64,000 bases of DNA from JAPPHA01 sp965220985 (GTDB lineage Bacteria > Pseudomonadota > Alphaproteobacteria > Rhodobacterales > Rhodobacteraceae). This document shows, piece after piece, positions 1-7,388 of this stretch. Each line of letters opens with the position of its first letter. Position 1 is the first letter of the stretch. A program made the position numbers and the translations under genes. Under the pieces are notes generated by a model. That model was not told the DNA's origin, did not search any database, and saw only the letters and a list, made by a program, of their open reading frames with translations. The stretch is from assembly GCA_965220985.1 (NCBI GenBank), contig OZ244854.1, positions 3,038,001 through 3,102,000 on the forward strand, written 5' to 3'.

Positions 1-289
1 AATTGCCGCCCGACCCACGGAGTGCGACCTCCATTCGGTCGAAGTACAAGTCTTCGGCCATTGTCTGCAGATTGACGTCGATGCCGGTGTCGCTTTCGAA
101 CTGATCGAGAACGGAACGTATTCCGTCCGTGACCGGGTGCTCCGGCATCATCACCGTGATCGATTGCCCCGAGAGCTGATTCCATGAGAATTCGGAGAGC
201 GCAGCCGTCGTGGAGATACCAAGCGTCATGGACGTGGCGGCAGCCAACAGGCCCGCGCGGAAGAGGGCTTCTCGCCGCTGAATTTTCAT
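1..289 (-). CDS. Sugar ABC transporter substrate-binding protein, 5' part only
   Basis: Reading in from the window edge, this is the first 96 residues of an extracellular solute-binding protein; the rest lies outside. The N-terminus has a basic stretch with Arg-Arg at residues 5-6, followed by a hydrophobic Ala/Leu segment to about residue 30, as in an exported (possibly Tat) signal peptide. After it comes a typical family-1 binding-protein start (SITVMMPEHPVTDGIRSVL), then a hydrophilic stretch with FESDTGIDVNLQ. The start at 289 is preceded by a strong Shine-Dalgarno, AGGAGG, 6 bases upstream. The gene is divergent from a GntR regulator and shares an operator-rich intergenic region with it. 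It is probably the first gene of a carbohydrate uptake operon; the substrate cannot be told. Confidence 0.8.
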   Translation of the reverse strand, partial: MKIQRREALFRAGLLAAATSMTLGISTTAALSEFSWNQLSGQSITVMMPEHPVTDGIRSVLDQFESDTGIDVNLQTMAEDLYFDRMEVALRGSGGN

Positions 290-325
290 GATTTCCTCCT
301 GTTGAAATTTTGCCCGGAAGCGGGC

Positions 326-339
326 ATTGGTCGACCGAT
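326..339. promoter_or_regulatory. Putative GntR operator 1
   Basis: ATTGGTCGACCGAT is a near-perfect palindrome (TTGGT-CG-ACCGA). It matches two more copies in the same divergent intergenic region, and the shared core is GGTnnACC. It lies downstream of the predicted -10 of the leftward promoter, where a bound repressor would block the binding-protein gene. Confidence 0.55.
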
Positions 340-357
340 TTTCCATTTTGGGAGAAA

Positions 358-369
358 CGGTTGACCGAT
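358..369. promoter_or_regulatory. Putative GntR operator 2
   Basis: CGGTTGACCGAT contains the palindrome CGGT-TG-ACCG and shares the GGTnnACC core with the sites at 326 and 461. It overlaps the predicted -10 hexamer (368-373) of the leftward promoter by two bases. Confidence 0.5.
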
Positions 370-396
370 TAGCCTAATTGCGCGACCATTTGTCAA
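368..396 (-). promoter_or_regulatory. Putative sigma70-type promoter of the binding-protein gene
   Basis: Read on the minus strand there is TTGACA (391-396), a 17-base spacer and GCTAAT (368-373). This is a good match to the sigma70 consensus and lies 79 bases upstream of the start codon at 289. Operator 2 overlaps its -10. Confidence 0.5.
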
Positions 397-421
397 CAAA
401 AAACTGGAAACCGCGGTGGAA

Positions 422-451
422 TTGACATTTTGGCGTTGGCAGCCGCAATAA
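422..451 (+). promoter_or_regulatory. Putative promoter of the GntR regulator
   Basis: TTGACA at 422-427 is followed after 18 bases by the weaker hexamer CAATAA (446-451). The perfect palindrome at 461-476 begins 10 bases downstream, a position expected for autorepression. Confidence 0.35.
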
Positions 452-460
452 AGTGTCCGA

Positions 461-476
461 AATTGGTGAACCAATT
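461..476. promoter_or_regulatory. Putative GntR operator 3 (perfect palindrome)
   Basis: AATTGGTGAACCAATT is a perfect 7+7 inverted repeat around a 2-base centre. It lies between the putative promoter and the GntR start codon. It shares TTGGTnnACC with the two other sites of the region, the spacing seen for FadR-type GntR operators. Confidence 0.6.
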
Positions 477-494
477 GGGAGGCAAGGTATAACG

Positions 495-1181
495 ATGCCA
501 AACGGCACCATCGATCGCGTTTATCATGGCATCCGGGACATGCTCCGTTCGGGCGATATCGTGCCCGGTCAGCGGATCCCGAACGAACGGCGCCTCGTCG
601 AGCTGCTCGGCGCTTCGCGGACGCAGGTTCGCGATGCTTTGCTGATGTTGCAAAGAGAGGGCCTGGTCGAGCGCAAGATTGGAAGTGGAACTTATCTGTC
701 GGAACGCGCACCGCAGATCATCGAGTTGGCAGAAGCCTCCGTCGACATGTCGCTCGAGCGAAGTCATGACTTCCACGAAACACTGGAAGCACGGTTGCTG
801 ATCGAGCCTTCTGTCGCTTCGCGGGCGGCGGAAGCTCCGACCGCACAGTTCATCGACGACCTCGATTCGGCGCTTGAGCGAATCCTGCAGGCTCCGACCT
901 GGCTGCAGTTCAAGGAAGAGATCTACGGGTTCTCGCGGTTGTACTATGTCGAGGCGGGGAACGCTTTCTTGTGCTGGACTTTCGATCAGATCGTTTCGGC
1001 ACGACGCACGAACAAGTTCGATGGCGGAACGGAACAGGCACCGGTTGCGACCCTGGTCCGGAAACACTTTCATGACCGGCTGTCGAAGATCGCTGAAGCG
1101 ATCAAGTCGGAAGATCCCGATCAGGCGCGGATCGAGGTCGAAGGTTTTCTGGTCGGAATGGCGGCAAGTTCGGCGCTTTAG
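495..1181 (+). CDS. GntR-family transcriptional regulator (FadR subfamily)
   Basis: A 228-residue DNA-binding regulator. Residues about 5-68 form the winged helix-turn-helix, with the GntR hallmarks PGQRIPNERRLVELLGASR and a wing GSGTYLSE. The rest is all-helical and resembles the FCD effector domain. However, the usual Asp/His metal-ligand pattern is not obvious (the region expected to read DxxFH reads EEIYGF), so effector binding may differ. I chose the start at 495 because GGGAGG lies just upstream and residue 1 then directly precedes the domain; an in-frame start at 453 would fall inside the operator region. It is divergent from the binding-protein gene and probably represses it and itself through the palindromes at 326, 358 and 461. 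Confidence 0.85.
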   Translation: MPNGTIDRVYHGIRDMLRSGDIVPGQRIPNERRLVELLGASRTQVRDALLMLQREGLVERKIGSGTYLSERAPQIIELAEASVDMSLERSHDFHETLEARLLIEPSVASRAAEAPTAQFIDDLDSALERILQAPTWLQFKEEIYGFSRLYYVEAGNAFLCWTFDQIVSARRTNKFDGGTEQAPVATLVRKHFHDRLSKIAEAIKSEDPDQARIEVEGFLVGMAASSAL

Positions 1182-1620
1182 GCAGTTTTGACATGCTGAT
1201 CTTTGCCGAAGAGGCATGGATGCTGTCGAAGCGCAAACCGAGCAAAGCTAACGTTACTGCGTTGCGCAGTTCCCAGTGGCCCGGGATCGGAATTGTCGCG
1301 AGTGACTCTCCGGTCTGTGGTTTGCCGTGCAAGACTTGAGGCAGGGTCCACCCTCGATCATTCAGATTCGGTTCGGCGACGAAAATCACTGACTAGATTC
1401 CTCAGAAAGCCCCCTCGTGACATCCGAGTCGTCCCGATCGCAGACAAAACTCGGACACAGCTGTCGTAATGCCGTCGGGGCAATTGATCAGGGGCTGATC
1501 CGGCACTATGTCATGCGCCGACCACATCGGTTCGGACGGTCCCGACGGACCCGAGTGCATCGCCGTCAGCCATGTGGATTGATGAATCATCGTGTGAATT
1601 TGCATCGTCGCGAGGAATAC
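1182..1620. other. 439-base stretch without a recognisable gene
   Basis: I see no tRNA, no convincing coding frame with a ribosome binding site, and no terminator. The open frame running into the MNT gene from 1417 has no homology-like features before 1621. The stretch separates the GntR regulator from the toxin-antitoxin pair and probably holds the promoter of the latter. Confidence 0.4.
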
Positions 1621-1986
1621 ATGAGCGAACTGAAGGACAGTGTGGCGAAGACCGTCGTGAATCGTGTGGCTGACTACCCGCGTATCGGTGCGTCTCCAAA
1701 TGACATCGCCGAGTTTTGTCGACGCTGGCACTTGACCGAAATGTGGCTGTTCGGATCGGTTCTCCGCGACGACTTCCGCAGCGACAGCGACATCGACTTC
1801 ATGGTTGAGTTCGACCGCGCCCACGTGCCGACCTTGATCGACTTTGTCGGGCTGATTGACGAACTCTCGGAGTTGGTCGGGCGGCCTGTTGACGTCGTCA
1901 TGCGCCGCTCGGTGGAAAAGAGCGAGAACTACATCCGTCGCAAAGAAGTTCTGGACTCAGCAGAGTTTGTCTATGCGTCGGGATGA
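1621..1986 (+). CDS. MNT-domain nucleotidyltransferase (putative antitoxin of a MNT/HEPN pair)
   Basis: A 121-residue minimal nucleotidyltransferase. The active-site signature GSx10DxD is exact: Gly45-Ser46, then Asp57 and Asp59 (FGSVLRDDFRSDSDIDFMV). A third carboxylate candidate is Asp91 in RPVDVVMRR. In characterised type VII systems the MNT protein (MntA) neutralises the HEPN toxin by AMPylating a tyrosine. The start at 1621 was chosen over the in-frame 1417 because the domain begins about 30 residues later and members are about 100-130 residues long. The downstream HEPN gene starts inside this gene, 14 bases before its end, so the two are translationally coupled. Confidence 0.85.
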   Translation: MSELKDSVAKTVVNRVADYPRIGASPNDIAEFCRRWHLTEMWLFGSVLRDDFRSDSDIDFMVEFDRAHVPTLIDFVGLIDELSELVGRPVDVVMRRSVEKSENYIRRKEVLDSAEFVYASG

Positions 1987-2314
1987 ATCATACCTGCTCG
2001 ACATGCTGACAGAGGCACGCAGGACGACACGGTTTGTCGAGAATCTCACTTTTCAAGAATTCTGCGAGAGCACGGTTCATCAGTATGCGACTCTCAGGTC
2101 AATCGAAATCGTTGGCGAGGCTGCGTCCAGGATAAGCGACGCAAAGAAAAGCGTTTTTCCTCAGATTCCATGGCATGCCATTGCAGAATTTCGAAATCAG
2201 TTCGTTCATGCCGATTTCTCAATTGATCTGCGATTGATCTGGATGACTGTCCACGACGAGGTCCCGGCTTTGGTCACGGAACTGGAGCGCATTGTACCGT
2301 ATGAGGACAAATGA
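1973..2314 (+). CDS. HEPN-domain protein, HepT/DUF86 family (putative toxin)
   Basis: A 113-residue helical protein of the DUF86/HepT family, RNases of MNT/HEPN toxin-antitoxin pairs. The RNase signature Rx4-6H is present as R74-NQFV-H79 near the C-terminus, followed by the usual SIDLRLIW helix. In characterised HepT proteins the motif is Rx4HxY, with the Tyr AMPylated by MntA. Here the residue at that position is Asp81 (RNQFVHADF), so the usual modification site is missing. The start at 1973 overlaps the MNT gene by 14 bases; a longer in-frame start at 1856 would extend deep into MNT and is unlikely. The family call is firm; whether the toxin is active is unknown. Confidence 0.85.
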   Translation: MRRDESYLLDMLTEARRTTRFVENLTFQEFCESTVHQYATLRSIEIVGEAASRISDAKKSVFPQIPWHAIAEFRNQFVHADFSIDLRLIWMTVHDEVPALVTELERIVPYEDK

Positions 2315-2346
2315 AAACGGACACCACGATCGTTGACTACCCGGAC

Positions 2347-3975
2347 TCATTCTGTTGGCATGGTTTCCTTCGTCGATGACAGCCGAAGTTGAGGATAGTC
2401 GCGGGCAACCCGGTCAATGTCCCACGCGAGACGAACCAGGTAGACGGCATCGCCGTCGTGGTCGACGGCCATGAGAGACTTGTTCCGATCGCCGAATTCT
2501 TCGACCAGGTCATCGGGGCCTTCCATCCATCGAGCAGAAATGAACTGAGTCGGGTCGAACCTCACCGGAATGCGGTATTCCTCCTGCAATCGGCTGGCGA
2601 GAACTTCGAACTGCAATTCTCCAACCACGCCAACGATCCAGTTGACCCCGATTCGAGGGCGGAACAGCTTTGCCGCTCCCTCTTCCGCGAATTGAGTCAG
2701 CGCCTTTTCGAGGTGCTTCGACATCAACGGATCGCTCACCGTCACCGTCCGCAGGATTTCGGGAGCGAAGGTGGGAATACCGGTGAATCTCAATGGCTCG
2801 CGTTCCGCCAGTGAATCACCGATCCGCAACTGTCCGTGGTTGGGAATGCCGATGATGTCACCTGCCCAGGCTTCCTCGGTAACGGTTCTGTCCGAAGCCA
2901 GAAACAGCACGGGACTGGTGACAGACAGAGGCTTCATGGTGCGGGCATGTAGAAGCTTCATTCCACGTTTGAAGTGGCCAGAACACAGGCGCAGGTATGC
3001 GACACGGTCCCGGTGCTTGGGGTCCATGTTGGCCTGCACCTTGAACACGAATCCCGAAACGTCTGTTTCGTCAGACGAAACCTCTCGTTGCAAGGCGATC
3101 CTGTTGCCCGGGGCAGGGGCCAGGTCTGCAATGCCGTTCATGAGCTGATCGACACCGAAGGAATAGAGGGCCGAGCCGAACCATATCGGCGTCAGGTTGC
3201 CTGCAAGAAACGCCTCGTGATCCATGGAGGGAAGCAGCGTTCGCGCCATTTCGACGTGTTCATCGAGTTCGTCGATCTGTTCCTTCAACAGGATCTTGGA
3301 GACTTCCGGATCATCGCGTACGAGTGTCCGTGTCGGTTGAACAGCAGTCCCCCTTGGTGCGCGCTCCATGATCTCGATGCGATCGGTCAACAGGTTGTAG
3401 CATCCCTTGAAATCGCGCCCTGAACCGATCGGCCAGTTCAGCGGAACCACGTCGATCGCAAGGTTGTCCTGGATCTCCTCGATGATCTCGAAAATGTCTC
3501 GCGAGTCCCGGTCCATCTTGTTGCAGAAGGTGAGGATCGGCATGTCCCGCAAGCGACAGATTTCGAACAGTTTTTGTGTCTGGCTCTCGACCCCTTTCGC
3601 ACCGTCGATCACCATGATCGCCGCATCGACTGCGGTCAGGGTTCGATAGGTGTCTTCGGAGAAATCGGCGTGGCCAGGGGTGTCGACAAGGTTGAACCTG
3701 AAGTCGCCATAATCGAATGACATGGCAGAGGCAGATACGGATACGCCACGTTCCTTTTCGACCGTCATGAAATCGGAACGGGTGCGTCGGGCATCTCCCT
3801 TGGCTCGAACTTGCCCAGCCATGCGAATGGCACCGCCGTTGAGCAGGAACTGCTCCGTTAGTGTCGTCTTGCCGGCATCCGGATGCGAAATGATCGCAAA
3901 CGTTCTTCGCCGAGCGACTTCGGGCGGAAGGGACAAAGGTTGGGTAGCAGATTTGTCGTGCAGTGTTTCAGGCAT
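2347..3975 (-). CDS. prfC: Peptide chain release factor 3
   Basis: A 542-residue translational GTPase that recycles RF1/RF2 from the ribosome after termination. The G domain has G1 SHPDAGKTTLTE (about residues 30-41), the switch I region, DTPGHADFSEDTYR and NKMDRDSRD. It lacks an EF-G domain IV; the sequence after the beta-barrel domain ends in the RF3 C-terminal domain (GVVGELQFEVLASRLQEEY), as in the family. Length is normal (about 530). It stands alone between accessory genes, convergent with the HEPN gene 33 bases away. Confidence 0.95.
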   Translation of the reverse strand: MPETLHDKSATQPLSLPPEVARRRTFAIISHPDAGKTTLTEQFLLNGGAIRMAGQVRAKGDARRTRSDFMTVEKERGVSVSASAMSFDYGDFRFNLVDTPGHADFSEDTYRTLTAVDAAIMVIDGAKGVESQTQKLFEICRLRDMPILTFCNKMDRDSRDIFEIIEEIQDNLAIDVVPLNWPIGSGRDFKGCYNLLTDRIEIMERAPRGTAVQPTRTLVRDDPEVSKILLKEQIDELDEHVEMARTLLPSMDHEAFLAGNLTPIWFGSALYSFGVDQLMNGIADLAPAPGNRIALQREVSSDETDVSGFVFKVQANMDPKHRDRVAYLRLCSGHFKRGMKLLHARTMKPLSVTSPVLFLASDRTVTEEAWAGDIIGIPNHGQLRIGDSLAEREPLRFTGIPTFAPEILRTVTVSDPLMSKHLEKALTQFAEEGAAKLFRPRIGVNWIVGVVGELQFEVLASRLQEEYRIPVRFDPTQFISARWMEGPDDLVEEFGDRNKSLMAVDHDGDAVYLVRLAWDIDRVARDYPQLRLSSTKETMPTE

Positions 3976-4265
3976 GCGCGCCCTATACGGAGCGCCCTTG
4001 TCGGAAACAAGGAAATCCCGGCGACAAATCGGCGAAGAGCGGTTATCCGACTTCCCTCAGCCGATTCGGACATCAACTCGGTACTGATCCCTGAGCCGTG
4101 AAGGACTGGTCCGCATGTCAGTTGCCTATGGGAGACCCACGTTGCTGCCGGATGGTCCGGAGCGTTTGTAGACGGTTCGGAAATCGTCACAACGATACGG
4201 GCGCGCATTCACAGTTCGTGAACTGAACGACGCGACATGGAAATAGTGAATAGGGAGGCGAAGAT

Positions 4266-4514
4266 ATGCAGATTCGACCAATTCGAAACGACGACGAACT
4301 CAAGTGGGCCCTGTCCGAAGTCGAACAGTATTTCGACAATCCGCCCCGACCTGGAACCGAAGAAACTGAACGCTTCGATGCCCTGACGGACCTCATCGAA
4401 GCCTACGAGGATCGGGAGTATCCCATTGAAACCCCGAGCCCCGCCGAGATGCTCAAAGTGGACATGATGATCAACAAAAGACTGCTGCGCAATTTGGCAC
4501 GCCTGCCAGCATGA
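4266..4514 (+). pseudogene. Truncated HigA-type antitoxin, N-terminal part only
   Basis: The 82 residues match the N-terminal half of HigA-like antitoxins: MQIRPIRNDDELKWAL, then a run through LIEAYEDREYPIE to PSPAEML. In intact relatives this is followed at once by an XRE helix-turn-helix of about 50 residues. Here the frame closes after RLLRNLARLPA. About 30 bases past the stop, in the same frame, the translation LSKSRLRPRILGRTSR resembles a HigA helix-turn-helix, which suggests a gene broken by a stop and local rearrangement. No HigB toxin gene is visible on either side. GGGAGG precedes the start. It could still be expressed as a short protein. Confidence 0.55.
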
Positions 4515-4784
4515 GACGGAAACGCGTCTGCTCAACTGTGCTTGTCCAAAAGCCGACTGAGGCCGAGGATCCTCGGGCGTACGTCAAGAAAGGCGTCGAG
4601 TGGTCGAATGAACGTGACTCGATTCACGGTTCGGTTGATCGAAAGGCAATCTGATCGACAAACAGCGATTCATGGCTGCATAACCACCGCCTTGGCTTGG
4701 GTTTTGGCATCTCCAGTTCTTGCAGAGGAGTGCGGTTCGAACGCCTCCCATGAAGTCAATGGCAACCGGACTTGCGCAAACGGT

Positions 4785-5966
4785 TCAGAGCCTCAATTTC
4801 ACCCAATTGCCTCTCCCGCTGGAAGACCGAACACACGCATCAACAAACGCAACGCCTTCGACCCCGTCAGAAATGCCCGGATAGCTGATGTCGTCGGGAA
4901 CAGTTTGACCGTTGCGAACCGCGATGATCGCGTCCGCCGCTTCCCGGTAAATGTTCGCAAATCCCTCAAGATAACCTTCTGGATGCCCCGGAGGAACTCT
5001 CGAGACCCTGTTGGCGGCCAGACCTGCCCCGGCACCCATGCGGGTGATGAGGCGCTTGGGCTCTCCAAGCGGGCTGAACCAGAGACGATTGGGGTCCTCC
5101 TGTTCCCACTCCAGCCCACCCTTTTCGCCGTAAACCCGAATGCGCAGCGCGTTTTCGTTTCCCGGAGCAACCTGGCTCGACCAAAGCATGCCTCTCGCAC
5201 CGCCTTCGAACCGCAAGAGAACCTGCGCGTTGTCATCGAGTTCGCGGCCATCCACGAACGACGTCAGATCAGCCAGCACGGAGTCGACCGTGAGACCGGT
5301 GATGAACCGAGCCAGGTTGTACGCATGGGTTCCGATATCGCCGATCGAGCCGCCGGCGCCCGATCGACTCGGGTCGGTTCGCCATGAAGCCTGCTTGTGC
5401 CCGGTTGTCTCGAGCGGCTCCGCCAGCCAGTCCTGCGGATACTCGACCTGAACGACCCTCAATTTGCCGAGTTGGCCGTTTTGCACCATGTCGCGGGCCT
5501 GACGAACCATCGGGTATCCGGTGTAATTGTGGGTGAGAACGAACAGGGCTGACGACTTGCTCGCGGCGGCCGCAAGTTTTCGCGCATCGGCAAGCGAACT
5601 CGTCAACGGCTTGTCGCAGATGACGTGAATCCCGCGCTTGAGGAATTCTCTCGCGGCTGGGTAGTGAACGTGATTGGGCGTCACGATGGCGACGGCTTCG
5701 ATTCCGGTCTTCAGACGCGCCTCCCTCGCCGCCATTTTCCTGAAGTCCGTGTAGATCCGATCGGCACTCAGGCCCAGTTCACGCCCCGATTCCAGCGATC
5801 TTTCGGGTGTCGAGGACAGTGCTCCCGCGACAAACTCGTAACGGTCGTCGATGCGTGCAGCGATCCGGTGAACCGCCCCGATGAAGGCATCCTTGCCACC
5901 GCCAACCATCCCAAGACGGACTCTCCTGGCGTTGTCCTGGTCCCCTGACGTTCCTTCAATCGCCAT
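4785..5966 (-). CDS. Gfo/Idh/MocA-family NAD(P)-dependent oxidoreductase
   Basis: A 393-residue dehydrogenase of the family acting on sugars, inositols and amino sugars. The N-terminal Rossmann fold begins VRLGMVGGGKDAFIG (residues 16-30). The family motif (E/D)KP appears as CDKP with Lys119. The catalytic Asp/His pair of the C-terminal domain is D210 and H214 in GDIGTHAYNL. Just downstream of the isomerase gene (64 bases apart, same strand), it probably belongs to the same transcript. That pairing, divergent from an ABC importer and a DhaKLM kinase, points to a sugar or polyol pathway. The substrate is not predictable from sequence alone. Confidence 0.88.
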   Translation of the reverse strand: MAIEGTSGDQDNARRVRLGMVGGGKDAFIGAVHRIAARIDDRYEFVAGALSSTPERSLESGRELGLSADRIYTDFRKMAAREARLKTGIEAVAIVTPNHVHYPAAREFLKRGIHVICDKPLTSSLADARKLAAAASKSSALFVLTHNYTGYPMVRQARDMVQNGQLGKLRVVQVEYPQDWLAEPLETTGHKQASWRTDPSRSGAGGSIGDIGTHAYNLARFITGLTVDSVLADLTSFVDGRELDDNAQVLLRFEGGARGMLWSSQVAPGNENALRIRVYGEKGGLEWEQEDPNRLWFSPLGEPKRLITRMGAGAGLAANRVSRVPPGHPEGYLEGFANIYREAADAIIAVRNGQTVPDDISYPGISDGVEGVAFVDACVRSSSGRGNWVKLRL

Positions 5967-6030
5967 GTCACTCTCCCTGATCGGTCATTGTTCGTGTGTC
6001 TCGTCGGCTCGTGTCGGCCGTTCCAGCTGT

Positions 6031-7083
6031 TCAGATGCCAAGCATCCGCCGATTGGCATCATCGTCCGTGCCAGCGTCGGCAAAATCGTCGAAGGCCTTT
6101 TCCGTGACCCTGATGATGTGATCCCTGACAAATGCAGCGCCTTCCCGTGCACCGTCCTCAGGGTGCTTGAGGCAACACTCCCACTCGACGACTGCCCATC
6201 CGTCATAGCCGATTTCGGTCAGTTTCGAGAAAATCGCCCCGAAATCCACCTCGCCATCGCCCAGCGACCGGAAACGCCCGGCGCGCTGGACCCAGCCCTG
6301 GAACCCGCCATAGACCCCTTGTCGCCCGGTCGGGTTGAACTCCGCGTCCTTGGCATGGAACATCCGGATCCGCTCGGCGTAGATGTCGATGTGGTCGATA
6401 TAGTCCAGGCACTGCAAGACATAGTGCGAAGGATCGTAAAGCATGTTCGCCCGAGGGTGCGACCCGGTCCGCTCCAGGAACATCTCGAAACTGACCCCGT
6501 CGTGAAGATCCTCGCCGGGATGAATCTCGTAGCAGATGTCGACGCCGTTTTCGTCGGCGTGGTCGAGAATCGGCCGCCAACGCGCGGCAAGCTCATCGAA
6601 TGCGGTCTCGATCAAGCCGGGGGGACGCTGGGGCCAAGGATAGACGTATGGCCATGCCAAAGCGCCCGAAAACGTCGCATGAACATCGATGCCCATCAGT
6701 GCTGAAGCGCTCAGCGCCTTCTTGACCTGATCGACCGCCCATTCCTGCCGAGCGGACGGATTGCCTCGAACGGAAGGCGCAGCAAAACCGTCGAAGGCCA
6801 CATCGTAAGCCGGGTGCACGGCCACCAGTTGGCCCTGGAGATGGGTCGACAGTTCGGTGACTTCCACGCCGTTCCCGGCAGCTATCCCCTTGAATTCATC
6901 GCAGTAGTCCCGCGATGCAGATGCGGTGTTGAGGTCGAAGAGTCGCGCATCCCAACTCGGCACCTGAACGCCGACGTAACCGCACGATGCCGCCCATCGC
7001 GTGATCGAATCCCAGGAGTTGAACGGCTCGTCGTCCGATGCAAATTGTGCCAGGAACAGGGCAGGTCCCTTGATGCTATTCAT
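6031..7083 (-). CDS. Sugar phosphate isomerase/epimerase (AP-endonuclease-2 TIM barrel)
   Basis: A 350-residue TIM-barrel protein of the xylose-isomerase-like superfamily, which isomerises or epimerises sugars, or acts on keto-inositols. Expected metal ligands are visible: Glu in CYEIHPGED, Asp/His in YDPSHYVLQ, His in FHAKDAEF and Glu in VVEWECC near the C-terminus. The start at 7083 has AAAGGA 7 bases upstream and begins MNSIKGPALF; the extra 50 in-frame residues upstream look non-coding. It is the first gene of the leftward transcript with the Gfo/Idh/MocA dehydrogenase, divergent from the ABC/Dha operon. The shared control region suggests one catabolic pathway. Confidence 0.85.
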   Translation of the reverse strand: MNSIKGPALFLAQFASDDEPFNSWDSITRWAASCGYVGVQVPSWDARLFDLNTASASRDYCDEFKGIAAGNGVEVTELSTHLQGQLVAVHPAYDVAFDGFAAPSVRGNPSARQEWAVDQVKKALSASALMGIDVHATFSGALAWPYVYPWPQRPPGLIETAFDELAARWRPILDHADENGVDICYEIHPGEDLHDGVSFEMFLERTGSHPRANMLYDPSHYVLQCLDYIDHIDIYAERIRMFHAKDAEFNPTGRQGVYGGFQGWVQRAGRFRSLGDGEVDFGAIFSKLTEIGYDGWAVVEWECCLKHPEDGAREGAAFVRDHIIRVTEKAFDDFADAGTDDDANRRMLGI

Positions 7084-7388
7084 GATCACGTCCTTTGCTT
7101 GGTCGCTTCTGACAGTTTCCGACTCATTGCCTCTTCCCATTCCCAACTGAACCCAAGATCGGACTCGGGCGAAAAGGGAAGAGTCGGTTTCTCTGCAAAT
7201 TAGGCGACTGAATCGAGCGATTTGCAACCACAATGTTCAGATGCCTCGTGTCGTGACGGTTCGATATTCTGCTTGACAGAAGTTTAGTTGCTGACTTTAG
7301 TAACTAAATCTGCGGGTCGCCGACCGCTCGCAGGGCCGTGCTGTCAAGCACCGCAAGATGGATGTGGTCGGAAGCATGGGAGAGGAAC
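7084..7388. other. Divergent intergenic control region (305 bases)
   Basis: It lies between the isomerase gene (leftward) and the binding-protein gene (rightward) and holds the promoter/operator listed at 7273-7308. I found no convincing leftward promoter and no coding sequence. Confidence 0.5.
7273..7308 (+). promoter_or_regulatory. Putative promoter with overlapping palindromic operator for the ABC/Dha operon
   Basis: TTGACA at 7273-7278 is followed after 17 bases by TTTAGT (7296-7301), a plausible -10. The -10 is part of the perfect 13-base palindrome TTTAGTAACTAAA (7296-7308). An outer half-site TTTAGTT (7283-7289) also pairs with AACTAAA (7302-7308). The arrangement fits repressor control (ROK, LacI or GntR type). 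No regulator gene is adjacent, so the binding protein is unknown. Confidence 0.5.

Noticed and set aside
393..1217. 274-codon leftward open frame opposite the GntR gene
   Set aside because: It is the antisense of a clear GntR protein and its translation shows no domain pattern; high GC produces such frames.
4542..5387. 281-codon open frame on the plus strand
   Set aside because: From about 4785 on it lies opposite the Gfo/Idh/MocA gene and is its antisense shadow; only the first 120 bases matter, as a HigA remnant.
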